This document shows, in pieces, positions 22,943-33,683 of a DNA stretch of 64,000 nucleotides; position 1 is the stretch's first letter, and each line of letters opens with the position of its first letter. A program made the position numbers and the translations under genes. This stretch comes from Atherix ibis (taxonomy: Eukaryota; Arthropoda; Insecta; Diptera; Athericidae), in contig OY282605.1 of NCBI GenBank assembly GCA_958298945.1, positions 10,315,811 to 10,379,810 on the forward strand. Direction: 5' to 3'. A model generated the notes under the pieces. The model worked only from the letters and a program-made list of their open reading frames with translations, made no database searches and was not told the origin of the DNA.

Positions 22943-24580
22943 TATTATAAATAAGTTGTTAAAGCCACCAATTTCTATTATTCCATGGTATAAAAGGCAA
23001 ATTAAGTCAATATTTGTATATTAAGATAGAATATTTTAAGACTTCTATGACAAGTTATTCTAAAAACACTAAATTGCAATGTGTTCTGTTTTTCTTCAGT
23101 TTGTTGAATCAATTTTCAAAGTTTTACCAACAATAAAATTCCAATAATATTTTTATTTATTTCCATTTTGTACAACATTCGAATCTAGTGAATATAAAAT
23201 TTTCGCTAAGGATACAAACAAGAATATATTCTTTGGTCATTGGATAAAATTGCAAATATCCTCGCATAAAAAATGTGTACTCTCTTTTGTTTAACTAAAT
23301 CACCTAACACCGGGTGTGCATACTCAGGCACCAAGTACGATGGATCTGTTCCACATTGAATCGTTTCAAATGCAGTTTATTATACGTCCATTTATCCTAA
23401 ACAAAAAAAAATTGCTGATATATTCCCTCTCAAACTACTTCCATCCATACACGTACGTACAAACGAATGCTTATATAATCTAATACCACCTAATCATATG
23501 TTAGATTATTTATACAAATACGATCTTGGCATGTCCTACAAACATTTTGATATCATTTTACTACATTTTTATTGGGCAAGACCTTTTTTACGACACATCA
23601 TATTCTCCTACATTACAAAGTTTTCAAGGTAAAATCATAAAAATGTTGGCCCAAATAAAACTCTAGTTATCGTAAATATGTTGAAATTTTTCTTTTTACT
23701 ATTTTTAGACTGCACATAAGAGTTTAGATGTTTTTTGATGGTTGATTTCAATTGGATCCTTTTTTTTTCAATTGCAAGAATATAATTATTTTCTTTATAG
23801 TGTATATTTATAAATAAACTTTATTACTTTTAGTCTACATAAAAATAATATTTTCATTTATATATACAATAAAATTATGGGAACACCATTAATTTGGTCT
23901 CTTGAGAAGGTAATGCTCCAAAATTGTTCTTTAAATCAAATTATGATTTTTTAACAATCCCCATAATTTGATAGTCGTAACGTACATATGCTATTAAAAG
24001 GAAAATATTATTTAGGTTTAAAAAAGTGTCATTTAATATTATGGGCTTTTTTATATTTTAAAACAATGTGAAAAAATATATACATTTTTTTAAAGAATAA
24101 TTACATTTTGAGCTCTAAGATCAGATTAATGAAATAATTTTTTTCAGCGATGAGTGGTTCTAAACTTTTACAAGTAATTAAAGATAAGCCATTGTATCCT
24201 AAAATATTGACTGTTGGATATGCATTTTAGTCTGAGATTGTCAAATTTTGATCATTACTGTCAATTCTGAGGGCTATTGCTGTATAAAAACTGCATTTTC
24301 TTAAACTGAACTTGGAGATTAAGCTCTTAATGCAATTAGCTTTCGTGTTAAGATTAAAAGAAAATGATTAATTTGACTTTACTGAGCGATTGCATCTCAG
24401 CAAGAGCAATTTCAAAATTTACTAATGTGAATTTACATCCAAAAGTGTACAATTTAATACCGTCTAAACTTTTTTCCATAAGTCGTTTTACTTCACGTTT
24501 TAATTAAGAACATTTCAAAATTAAAATTCACTTGAAAGCAACGAGTCCTGCCTAAATTTACTTTGCAAATTTTTCAATTA
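22943..24580. other. AT-rich intergenic stretch, no gene seen
   Basis: About 1.6 kb with only short frames and no protein or terminal-repeat signal. Confidence 0.5.
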
Positions 24581-24803
24581 TATTGGGTTCTCCGGAAATT
24601 AATTTCGCTTTTTTTTTTTATAAAAATGAGTGGCGATTTTCTAATAGTGAATTAATAATTTATTCAATTAAATATTGTCCAATTTGATCCAATACCTTTT
24701 GATGTCTTTCTGGTAGTAGCTTATAAAATGTTTGTTCTTTGCTGGCAAAAAACTGACCCAAGTGATTTTTGACCTCTTTATTTGAATTCAACATTTTACC
24801 GTC

Positions 24804-24819
24804 TAAAAAATTTTGTATA
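24804..24819. repeat. target-site duplication of the RTE insertion, left
   Basis: TAAAAAATTTTGTATA here and TAAAAAATTTTATATA at 25780-25795 differ at one base. They repeat a single stretch of the host transposase gene. Confidence 0.75.
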
Positions 24820-25779
24820 ATATAATAATAATAGCCTTTATTTAACAATCTTAGAAGAAAGTTACTATCACTTATATTAATTGACACCGGTTTTGAAATT
24901 GTCTTGCGTTTCCGCAAAGGCCTCCCCTAGAGCTTGCCACACTTTCCGGTCATGAGTCGTCCCCTTCCAAGTAGCACCGGCTATTTTCCGAATATCGTCC
25001 TCCCATCTCAGATGCTGCCTCCATTTCTTTTTTTTATTTTGTCTTGGACACTATTCGGTTGCATCCTTAGCCCATTTTTCTTGTTTACTCCTCATCATAT
25101 GACCTGCCCAACTCCATTTTAATTTTCTTATGCAGTATGTTACATCGTTAATTTTAGTTTGGTTATGTAATGTTCCTAGTTTTACTTTGTCTCTTAACTT
25201 GACTTTGAGCATACTTCGCTCCATGCTGTGTTGACAGGTTTCTAGTTTATATAAGTTTTGTTTTGTTAGACTCCAAGTTTGACATCCGTATGTCATGATA
25301 GGTAGAATACAGGAATCAAATATTTTTTTCTTAGCTTTAAGTGGTACCTGCGGGTTTTTGACAATTTCTTTAAGAGACCAGTATCTTTTCCATGCTAATT
25401 GTATTTTTCTTTGGTTGTAAGGTCTTTTGGTGATATTATCTATCCTAGGTATCTATATTCATCGACGTACTCTATTTTGTTGCCGTTGACTCTAATGGTG
25501 ATTTTGTCGGAATTAGTCATTACTTTGGTTTTTGTATTATTCATGGAGAGTCACGACTTTATCACTTTCGTACACCAACTGTTCAAGCATTGCTTGCAGG
25601 CTTCTCGGGTCTTCAGAGATAAGAATTCGATCGTCTGCAAATCTTAAATGGTTTTGTTGCATTCCGTTATTGTTTAGTCCATATTGACTCCATTCGAGAA
25701 GTCTAAATTATTACTCCTCTTTATTGGTTTGGTATAAATTGAAAAAAAAAATCCCTCAAAGTGCAAAAAGAGAGTAAAG
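24820..25779 (-). pseudogene. RTE-clade non-LTR retrotransposon, 5'-truncated
   Basis: On the minus strand, near 25640 it reads LRFADDRILISEDP, the catalytic FADD box, then EQLVYESDKV. After frameshifts, 25296-25055 gives MTYGCQTWSLTKQNLYKLE, MERSMLKVKLRDKV and LKWSWAGHMMRSKQEKW, a C-terminal signature of RTE elements. About 25010-24905 gives WEDDIRKIAGATWKG and WQALGEAFAE, the extreme C-terminus. Only a short tail of ATT repeats follows (24820-24835, reversed), again as in RTE elements, which end in microsatellite-like repeats rather than poly(A). The 5' part, including endonuclease, is missing. It is inserted in the mellifera-type transposase gene. Confidence 0.88.
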
Positions 25780-25795
25780 TAAAAAATTTTATATA
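25780..25795. repeat. target-site duplication of the RTE insertion, right
   Basis: TAAAAAATTTTATATA, one mismatch to 24804-24819. Confidence 0.75.
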
Positions 25796-26770
25796 GACCG
25801 GAACAAATGATAATCGGAAGGTGTTAGGTCTGCAGAGTATGGTGGGTATGGCAGTATATCCTATCCAAGCTCTAAAAGCTTTTGCCAAGTGGTCAAAATT
25901 GTATGTGGTTTCGCATTATCCTGTTGGAATGTGATACCTTTTTTTTTGACCAATTTTGGCCTTTTTTCTTTAAGTAGATCATTCAATTTGTCCAACGGAT
26001 GACAGTACACTTCAGAATTGATCATTGTATTACTCAGTAGAAGCTCAAAATAAACGATTCCTTTGAAATCTCACTACATATTGGCTTTCGAAGTGCTTTG
26101 AGCCGGTTCATCTTTTCTAATCCAAGATATTTTACGCTTAATATTGTTCTAGATAATACATTTCTCATCTCCAGTAATGATACGTTTCAAAAATGGATAA
26201 TTTTCTTTGCGATTCAGAAGCAAATCACAAACGTCAATGCGACGGCACAAATTTTTTTCCGTAAGAAGATGAGGAACGCATTTGTCGAGCTTTGATATAA
26301 AACCTAGCCGTTTCAAAAGATCATGAATGATCGTATTAGATAAATTTAATCTCTCAACGATCTGACTAGTTGTTATTCGCCGGTCTGCATCAATTAATGC
26401 CTTTATTGTGTCTTCATCAGCTTCAATTGGCCTTCCAAAACGTGGTGTATCTTCGACATTAAAATTGCCGGATCGAAATTTTTCAAACCAGATTTCGAAT
26501 TGGTACTCACTTAACACATCTTCCCCATACACATCGGATAATTTTATTCTTGCTTGAACAGCATTTTTAACCTTTATGTAATAAAAAAGTAAAATATTCC
26601 GAAAATTCTGTTTTTCAGTTTCCATATTTAAAAGGGTATCAACCAAAAACTACTTTGCAAAATCAATCGAATTTGCTCACACGCAAGCCTTGCTATGTCA
26701 GCTGTTACAATACATATGATTATGTGGCTTGAGTGTGAAGTTGGTTGTGAAAAAATACAATTAAGTTCTC

Positions 26771-26796
26771 TGTTGGGAAACAACGAAATTACTTTC
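26771..26796. repeat. 26-bp direct repeat, left of mauritiana fragment
   Basis: This stretch of the host mariner terminus (starting TGTTGGGAAACAACG) is repeated without mismatch at 27467-27492. Only the right copy is joined to the rest of the terminal inverted repeat. Confidence 0.92.
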
Positions 26797-27466
26797 TTTT
26801 TCCCAGCTCTCGGGCAATTTGTGGATACCACGCCATTTCGAGGCCAACCACTCATTAAGCCATTTTCGAACGTCTTCGTAAGAATCGAAGTGCTGCTCAG
26901 CAAGCGCGTGGCCGATCGACGAAAACAGGTGGTTGCACCTCCCAGGTGAGAGTCTCCAATTAGTTACGGACCATTTGTGACGTGTGCAATGGTGCGTTGT
27001 CGTGGAGAAAAATCAGCTTGTCATGTCTTTGTTGATAATCCGTCCTTTTTTCACGCAGAGAACGGTGTAACGCGATCAGTTGTTGGTGGTAGCGGTGGGC
27101 ATTGACAGAGTTACCAGGTTGAGTTAAGGATTCTCGAAATAAATCCACTTTTCATCGCCTGTCACAATCCGATGCAGGAACGACTTTCTTTTTTGTCTGG
27201 CGAGTAAGATTTCGCATGTGTTTTGGTGTCGATCCATCTGCCTATCGTTCAATTCATGCGGCACCCATTTTCCGATATTTCCAATCTTCGCCATGGCACG
27301 CAGACGCATGGAAATGGTTGGTTGAGTAACACCCAATTGTTACTCAACCAACCATTTCCAACCAACCATTTCCGCCAGTATTTTTTGCGATTGGGTATCG
27401 TCTTCATCCAAAGGAGCCTGCAATTAATGGTCCTCAGCCTTCCTAGGCCGATTTTCACGCTTGTTT
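26797..27466 (-). pseudogene. mauritiana-type mariner fragment without termini
   Basis: On the minus strand it runs from KIGLGRLRTINCRLLWMK (frame-shifted N-terminal third) through WVPHELNDRQMDRHQNTCEI, RKSFLHRIVTGDEKWIYFEN and SVNAHRYHQQLIALHRSL to LIFLHDNAPLHTSQMVRN, and on to a point near the C-terminus. Both element ends are missing. The part between ENP and SVNA is deleted. The region of the third catalytic aspartate carries the same deletion junction as the copy at 21774-22940. Exact 26-bp repeats of the surrounding mellifera mariner flank it, which is not how mariners integrate. Confidence 0.88.
27309..27360. repeat. perfect 23-bp inverted repeat inside the mauritiana fragment
   Basis: Positions 27309-27331 and 27338-27360 are exact reverse complements around a 6-nt loop. 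The left arm is ordinary mauritiana coding sequence; the right arm is an inverted extra copy. A further direct copy of ACCAACCATTTCC follows at 27361. Confidence 0.92.
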
Positions 27467-27492
27467 TGTTGGGAAACAACGAAATTACTTTC
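27467..27492. repeat. 26-bp direct repeat, right of mauritiana fragment
   Basis: Identical to 26771-26796; it continues into the intact outer terminus of the mellifera-type mariner. Confidence 0.92.
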
Positions 27493-27506
27493 CGGACAAC
27501 CCAATA

Positions 27507-29385
27507 TTATAAATTATTCCTAATGGCAAGGTTTATTGAATATAACAAATCAAAAAATTTATCAATTCTTTATATTTAATCCTACTTTTAATAGTTCAAA
27601 TTGGAATGTAATACTTTTAGTTGTTTTTTTCTTATTATTAAGTGGGAAAAATAACTATTTTATTCATGTACAATTAAGAAGTTTAAAATTTTTTATTTTT
27701 GTTCATTATCCAAATAAATATTTTTTTTTAATTTCAATTTGACTATTTTTCGTATACTAAATTCAATTACTTTTTTTGTAAATTTATAAATTCGATCAAC
27801 CAATTATTTTTTATCATCAATCCAGTAATTTGAAGATTGAATACTAAAAATATGCTCAGAAAAACTAGAACAAATAAGTTTTTTTTCTATTTGATTAAGT
27901 AAAGCAAAAAAAATACTTGGTAAATTGTTGAATATAAATTTATAATATTTTGTTTACTTCAAAATAGTCAAGAAAAAAGAAAATTTTATATGAACGATAC
28001 TTAAATGAATTCATAAAGATTATATAAATTGAGTTCAATTCTAGATCATAAATCTTTCTTTCGAGCAGAAAATGATAATGTGTGCTAGTGTAGCATCAGT
28101 TGAAGTCAAAGTTCTTGGCAGCATTTAATCTTCGTGATAGTTTTTAGTTTTCTCATATAACGATATACTCTGTCGATGATAGCTAGACTAAAGTTTTAAG
28201 GACTTGCTAACAAAGTTGAGGAAAAAGTATCGAAAACATCGAAGAGCACAATTGGTTTTGTGTTGCCGTATCATCGACATGATATATTTAACTCTCCAAA
28301 GACAGTAACTTTCATAAATGTTCCGGGCACGTAGAAAAGTGGACACAAAGCATTTCATTCTGAGACTTGAGAGTCAAAAATCCTGAAGTGGACATTTATC
28401 AAAAACTTCCATTTATCATACAATCATAGTCTTATATTGAAAAATCAGTTCACAGAACAACGATATTAAAGTGTAATTCACACATAAGAGTAATGATGTT
28501 TTCCTGGCATAAAGATGAAAAGTTAAAAGTTTATTCTTTAAAACGAACAAATAATTTGCAATGTCCTTTCTCTAATAGTAGTAGAGTTGTGGAATGCCGG
28601 AAAACTTACTTGTTCATACAAATTCGGTTAGAATATGAATTTTTGAATGTCATTCACGTTGCTGAAATTAACCAATTTGAAGAAAATTTCCATCTATCAT
28701 CGAGGCCATTTGTTGTTGAAGGGCCATGAAATTGGAATAAGTGGTATCGGTCGGCTGTCGTCGTGGATTGAATTAATACTTTTATTAGTCGTTCATTACT
28801 CAGCACGTATACTCATATTTGCATATCAGAAAATTTCACCTTTCACCAAAAATAATCAATTTTCATGAGTCAAGAATTTCTATGCCATGCAATCTGCTCG
28901 TACATATAAGAACTGGTAACGTTCCTGGCCTCAGCTTCGGTTCCACCAGCACTTTCAATATGGATATCACATCTTAGTGGTTAAATTACCTGAAATCAAA
29001 TCAATCAGAGCGTGAGGTGAAAATATTTTAACCCGCACACTCTGTATTCTATTATTTTGTAAAGTTTTCAATCAAAATATGATTTTGCGGTACCGTATGT
29101 TAATAGTGCTAATATTTATTAATGTTTCAATTATGGATGAGGCTAATGAAATGGAATCGAAGTAGTAATTTGTTTTTGGCACTTTTCCACATTGCATGAA
29201 TTCGTTTACACCCAAAGTTAATAATAGTTATTAAGAAGAAAATGAAAATCTTCATAATAAAACTTGCTTCTATAAGTAAGCAATTATATTTATGTATTTA
29301 TTTCCTATAAATATTTAAGAATTTTCTATTAATAAAGCATATTTTTAATAGAAATGATATTTACTAACATTCGTTCAGTTTGTGC
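27507..29385. other. AT-rich stretch, no recognised gene
   Basis: A 78-codon plus frame at 28493-28729 has a more balanced composition than its surroundings but no motif I know. It could be a chance frame or a relic. Nothing else is seen. Confidence 0.4.
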
Positions 29386-29443
29386 TTTAACAAACGCCAA
29401 AATTAAGGGCATAAGTGGGCCCTAAATTTTGGCGTTTGTTAAA
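29386..29443. repeat. 24-bp inverted repeat, 10-nt loop
   Basis: TTTAACAAACGCCAAAATTA begins the left arm at 29386-29409. It pairs with 29420-29443 with one mismatch, around CATAAGTGGG. The hairpin could be a tiny fold-back element or a precursor-like RNA stem; sequence alone does not decide. Confidence 0.88.
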
Positions 29444-29969
29444 TTTTTAAGTGTCACAATCTTCATACAATTCTATTAATCTTGCATAGTTAAATAATTT
29501 TTCATTTATGTTTTTGAGTTTGTCAACAAACCAACGTTATTCAATATCCCATTGTCCTCAAATATGTAAAGGTCAGTAAGGTAGCAGATGTCCTTATTGA
29601 TATACAAACCGAGGTCAAACTAATATCCTTGAGCAGCAAAGACTCATAGGTATTTAAAGGCTAAAACTTTGGTCCTATCACGTTAGCAAATTATTTGCAA
29701 AGCTTAGTTATCAATCTTTTAAATAATATTATTCTTATACCACCACGCTCTATGTATGGAAAAATTAAGGAAATTGACTTACAATATGACACCAAATACA
29801 GGATGTGCTTTATGTTACAGATCGATTTTATGTGGTCGCCATTTTCGTTTAAATGATATTTGTCTATTGGCATTTAACAGCCGCAAAGCGTAATCAATAA
29901 TAACTTATCATGGAGCATTTAACTCTGCAACAACGTACGAGTATTAAAATTATTAAAACATTTTATTTA

Positions 29970-30835
29970 CGAGGTCTGTTCAAAAAATATAGCGAATGTT
30001 TAATTTTCGGCCGTTTTGAATGTTCGGCCATTTTGAATGTTCAGTTAATTTTTGACAGCTGCTTTGCTTGCACGTGTTTTGGCTCGTCCTCGATTTTTGC
30101 TCATTTTCGACCAAAAACAGCATTGCATCAACACTGCTAAGGAGCTTTTGGACTCCGTCCGCGACGATCCAAATTTGCTTCAGAGGATCATAAGTGGTTA
30201 CGAATCATGGGTTTATAGTTATGACGTGAAAACCAAAGCTCAATCATCCCAATGGAGCTGTAGCACGAGCGCGCCAAGTTCAGTCCAAAGCTCAATCATC
30301 CCAAAAAAGCGCGCCAAGTTCGGTCGAATGTGAAGGATTTACTTAAAGTTTTCTTTGATTGCAGGGCCGTGGTGCATCATGAGTTCTTGTTACAGGGTAA
30401 ATCAGTCAATAAGGAATATTACCTGCAAGTTATGCGCAAGTTGCAAGAAACAATCCGCTAGAAACGCCCGCATTTGTGGAACAATAAAAAATGGCTTTTG
30501 CACCATAATAACGCCCCTGCTCACGCATCGTTGCTTTTGTGTGAATATTTGGCGAAAAACAATATACTAATAATGCCGCAGCCACCGAATTCCCTAGATC
30601 TGTCCCCTTGTGACTTTTTTTTCCCGAAACAGATTCTTTGATCCATTTTTTGAAATGGGCAAAAATCGGAAAACACGTGCAATCAAAGCAGCTGTCAAAA
30701 ATGAAGTGAACATTCAAAATGGCCGAACTTGTCGGCATAAGTGAGAAACATGAGTACCAACATAACGCCACAAAAAATCCAAAATCAAATATACGTAACC
30801 CGCGGTAATTTGCGATACTTTTTGAACAGACCTCG
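29970..30835 (+). mobile_element. mariner with 5'-derived sequence at both ends
   Basis: The termini CGAGGTCTGTTCAAAAAATA at 29970 and, reversed, at 30835 have TA on both sides (29968-29969 and 30836-30837). The homology extends inward far beyond a normal terminal repeat: the noncoding leader at about 30014-30109 is matched in inverse orientation at about 30640-30720. The expected C-terminal coding region is absent and its place is taken by this inverted leader. At 866 bp the element is deleted and palindromic in layout. Confidence 0.87.
30110..30640 (+). pseudogene. mariner transposase core, mutated catalytic residues
   Basis: The coding sequence starts abruptly as QKQHCINTAKELLDSVRDDP, so the whole N-terminal DNA-binding half is missing. 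It continues with RIISGYESWVYSYDVKTKAQ, in which the first catalytic aspartate is tyrosine. It then has a roughly 50-base direct duplication (about 30234-30325, containing CAATCATCCCAA twice). GRAVVHHEFLLQGKSVNKEY and LHHNNAPAHAS follow; the second catalytic aspartate is asparagine. The third remains in SPCDFFF. No C-terminus follows. It is clearly dead, with two of three metal-binding residues replaced. Confidence 0.85.
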
Positions 30836-31380
30836 TAAGTAATCGTTCAATTGTGAAAACGCGGAGAAAATTATGTGACTTTTTTGGTATTAATCATATG
30901 ACGAGCAAGTCAACCATTCAGTTTGTAATAAATAATTTCAAAAATATACATATACTTGGAGATAAAGTGCAAATAAGCCAACGTACACCTGAAAAGATTG
31001 ATACAAAGAGGCAGAGTGTTTCTGAATGTCTAAATATCTCTCATCGACGCCGTGCACAAGAATTGGGAATATTTCCATCATGTTTTAGTAATAGATTTAC
31101 TTTTCTACCCGTATAAAATTCAATTAATACATTATGAGTGACGAAACACACTGGCTTTGTTAATAAAAAGAATGGCCACTATTAAGGCACTGAAAACCCT
31201 CAACTGATACACCAAAGACCACTAAACCCTCGTAGAGAAATTCTGTGCTTCGTCGCTCATCATTGGAGGCAATGCTGGGCCGGCGGCATTATTGGTCCAT
31301 ATTTTTTTGAGGATGCTCGATGATATGCTGTAACAGTTACTGGTGATCTCTATCAGGGCATGTTGGAAAACTGAAGGTCC

Positions 31381-33515
31381 TTAATTTTTATACATCAAAA
31401 TTATCCTTTTAAAAGAAGTTTTCATCGAACCATCCTTTGGTTGTTATTGAGAGTACCAAGATGACCTCCTTGCAAGTGCTTTTTATTTTTGTAGAGAATT
31501 GGACTAAGATCAGATGGATAAGGATGCTGGTAAATTAAAGGAATTCCTTTTATCGTTTATGAAGGTTCAGCAACGTCCTTTCAGAGACCAGAAACGGTTT
31601 TTTTTATCTTTTCCAGGATGTTTTTTAATAAATCTTTTGCGATAAAGGAAAGAATGAAAAGCTAAATTGTACACATAATCTTCACTAATTCAAAATTTCC
31701 ATTAGTTTTTTATATTGACGTCCTCCATAAATAACAACACCAAAAATCTTTTTTCCAATTAAAACTTTCGGATAGTAGTGGCTGCATGGGGAGTATCCAA
31801 GTATCTGCAATATCTGATCCGACACGAAGAAGTCCTATTCTGAGACTTTCAAAAACTTCTTTATGAGATGAAGTCCTTTTTATAAATAAACCAATGACAG
31901 TATAATTATTTTTATCATTTTCCATGATTAGAGTCCTTATTAAAAATGATTTATGCTATCGAAAAACTTGTGCAGCTGATAAGGAATGTTTCCCATTGAC
32001 CTTATGCCACCGCAAAAATTATGATTTTGGTAAAGTTATTAATTCCTTATGTACGTCTTACTATAAAGATGATAAGAATATTGTCCTTAAAATTAGTGGT
32101 GACCTCTTTCTTGATACATAGTCAATATTGTGATATGTTTCAATTTGTATTGAAGTCAATGCCTCTTTTTGCAATAGGATAGCGTCACTGAATAGGTAAA
32201 TGACAATTTTGGTACTTAAAAGGTCATTGACCTTTTAAGTGACTCTGTATTTTTGTATAACTGAAAAATTTACTTCTTACTCATTCGATAAATAACCAAA
32301 AAAATCATTATAAGCTCAAGAGAAAAATATTGTATGATTTTTTTTGTTGATGAAATTAGCAAGTAAATTTAAAAAAAAATAAACTTGCTCAAATCAAAAC
32401 AGCTTTTATTAAAAATTTCCTTTTCCATTTTTTTTTACTTATTAAAGAGAAAATGAAATATTTCTCAATGCTAAAACTACTTTTACATAATTTAGAAAGA
32501 ATATTTTTTCATCAAATAATTTTTTATTTTGTTTGAAATCATAACTTTGGCTAATAAAAGTTAATTTTGCTCTTTTACATTAAATTCAATTCTAAAAATT
32601 TTACTACAGAAAAACTCTCATTGCTTTAGATTAAGCTCAATATTAAAAATGAAAGTCTATTAAATAAAAGAAATTATAAAATGAAAAAAAAATTCAAATC
32701 AAAAAATAAATTTTTAGACTGCTTAAAACATTGCTAAAGAAACTATTGAAAAAGTAGCAAAAAGCAAACCGCCACAAATGCATTCAAAGCTCTTTCTATT
32801 TTTATAGAAAAAAAAAATTTTTTTTTTACTAATTTTCCTGTGCAAAACTTTACCCACAAAGCTTTAAGTTTCACAGCGCCTATTCAAAGCAAGTAGGTCT
32901 AGTTTGATGCAAAATGGGGATAAAATGGTTGAACTTATTCATTTTCTTACCTACTAACTACTATTAAAATTATTGTGCTTTTTTCCATAATTTTATAAGC
33001 AAACTTTGGTCTTAACTTTGCCAAAAGGATTACTTTTTTTTCTGCATACTTTTGAAGGACTCTGCTAACGTATATAAAATCGTTTTTGAGTGCTTTTCTA
33101 ACTGAAGAGTTTATTTTGTTTGCATTGATGTGATTTTACCTTTGCCAAACCTTTGAAAAAACTTCTGGTTTTCTGTTATAAATACTTTAAATGTGCAGAA
33201 TTTTATTCTTTTTACAAAATTAGTTAATAGTTGTGCAAGCCTGAATTATCAAAGACTTCAAAGCAATTCCGTTTCATAACTCAGCATTAGCGGTAAAGGC
33301 AAAAATATTACAAACAAAAATAAATTTTATAAAATAAAAAAAAAAATTAACAAATTATAATTAAGAAGAAAAATTTAGCAATAAGCATTAAAAATAAATA
33401 AAAAATATTGCGAAAATTCGATAAAATTATAAATTAGTCTTAAAAAAATTTTTGGGAATTTTGTTGAAACTTTTTAAAATTTATTTAATTTTAATCATAT
33501 TTTTTTTGGGACTTT
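31381..33515. other. AT-rich stretch, no recognised gene
   Basis: Over 2 kb without motif-bearing frames. The first few hundred bases may be the unrecognised rest of the DDE_3 element. Small frames at 31710-31925 and 31924-32121 show nothing recognisable. Confidence 0.45.
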
Positions 33516-33519
33516 ATTA

Positions 33520-33665
33520 CGCGCTTTGCTGGATTTATATTTTTAGTTGAAAGAGTCCTTATTGCAATGCAAGTTATTTTTCCATTTGGTGCTTAAAAAC
33601 GAACAAATTTTTTGGTGTTCCTACTGTGGAGCAAGCAACGTATAGTTGACAGTTGACTATGGGCA
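33520..33665 (-). pseudogene. possible Helitron helicase C-terminal scrap
   Basis: On the minus strand, about 33660-33575 reads HSQL and, one frame over, YVACSTVGTPKNLFVFKHQM. This closely resembles the C-terminal box of Helitron RepHel helicases (GQLYVACSRVGxPxxLFVF). The fragment is short, has one frameshift, and no Helitron end (CTRR with hairpin) was identified. It directly abuts the mariner-derived arm at 33684. Confidence 0.5.
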
Positions 33666-33683
33666 AAGTCAAGCGCAAAATCG

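Larger units (their letters stand above)
24660..26631 (-). pseudogene. mellifera-type mariner transposase, split by RTE
   Basis: The start METEKQNFRNILLFYY lies near 26628. A continuous stretch then gives FEIWFEKFRSGNFNVEDTPR, GRPIEADEDTIKALIDADRR, LNLSNTIIHDLLKRLGF and RIITGDEKCII, with the first catalytic aspartate and W changed to C. After a break, about 25860-25790 gives KLLELG, LPYPPYS and DLTPSDYHLFRS, which contains the third aspartate. The RTE insertion then intervenes, and the gene resumes near 24815 as NFLDGKMLNSNKEVKNHLGQ and ends LDQIGQYLIE at 24660. Several stops and shifts lie between 25800 and 26150. Confidence 0.88.
24583..27504 (-). mobile_element. mellifera-type mariner carrying two later inserts
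   Basis: Inverted termini TTGGGTTCTCCGGAAATTAA at 24583 and, reversed, TTGGGTTGTCCGGAAAGTAA ending at 27504 are flanked by TA on both sides. Of the 2922 bp, about 960 (24820-25779) are an RTE insertion and about 670 (26797-27466) a mauritiana fragment. The remainder, about 1.29 kb, fits one mariner. The outer termini differ from those of the mellifera-type element at 2668-6400, so they are two related families. Confidence 0.9.
29905..31380 (+). pseudogene. DDE_3-type transposase, split by a mariner (copy 2)
   Basis: The ATG at 29910 gives MEHLTLQQRTSIKIIKTFYL, the N-terminus of this transposase family. It stops at the mariner inserted at 29970-30835 and resumes at about 30838 as SNRSIVKTRRKLCDFFG, STIQFVINNFKN and ISHRRRAQELGIF, the rest of the DNA-binding region. 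About 31139-31375 gives SDETHTGFVNKKNGHY (first catalytic acid), then WAGGIIGPYFFEDA and YAVTVTGDLYQGMLEN. The part with the remaining catalytic residues is not found. Frameshifts occur between 31100 and 31300. Confidence 0.8.
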
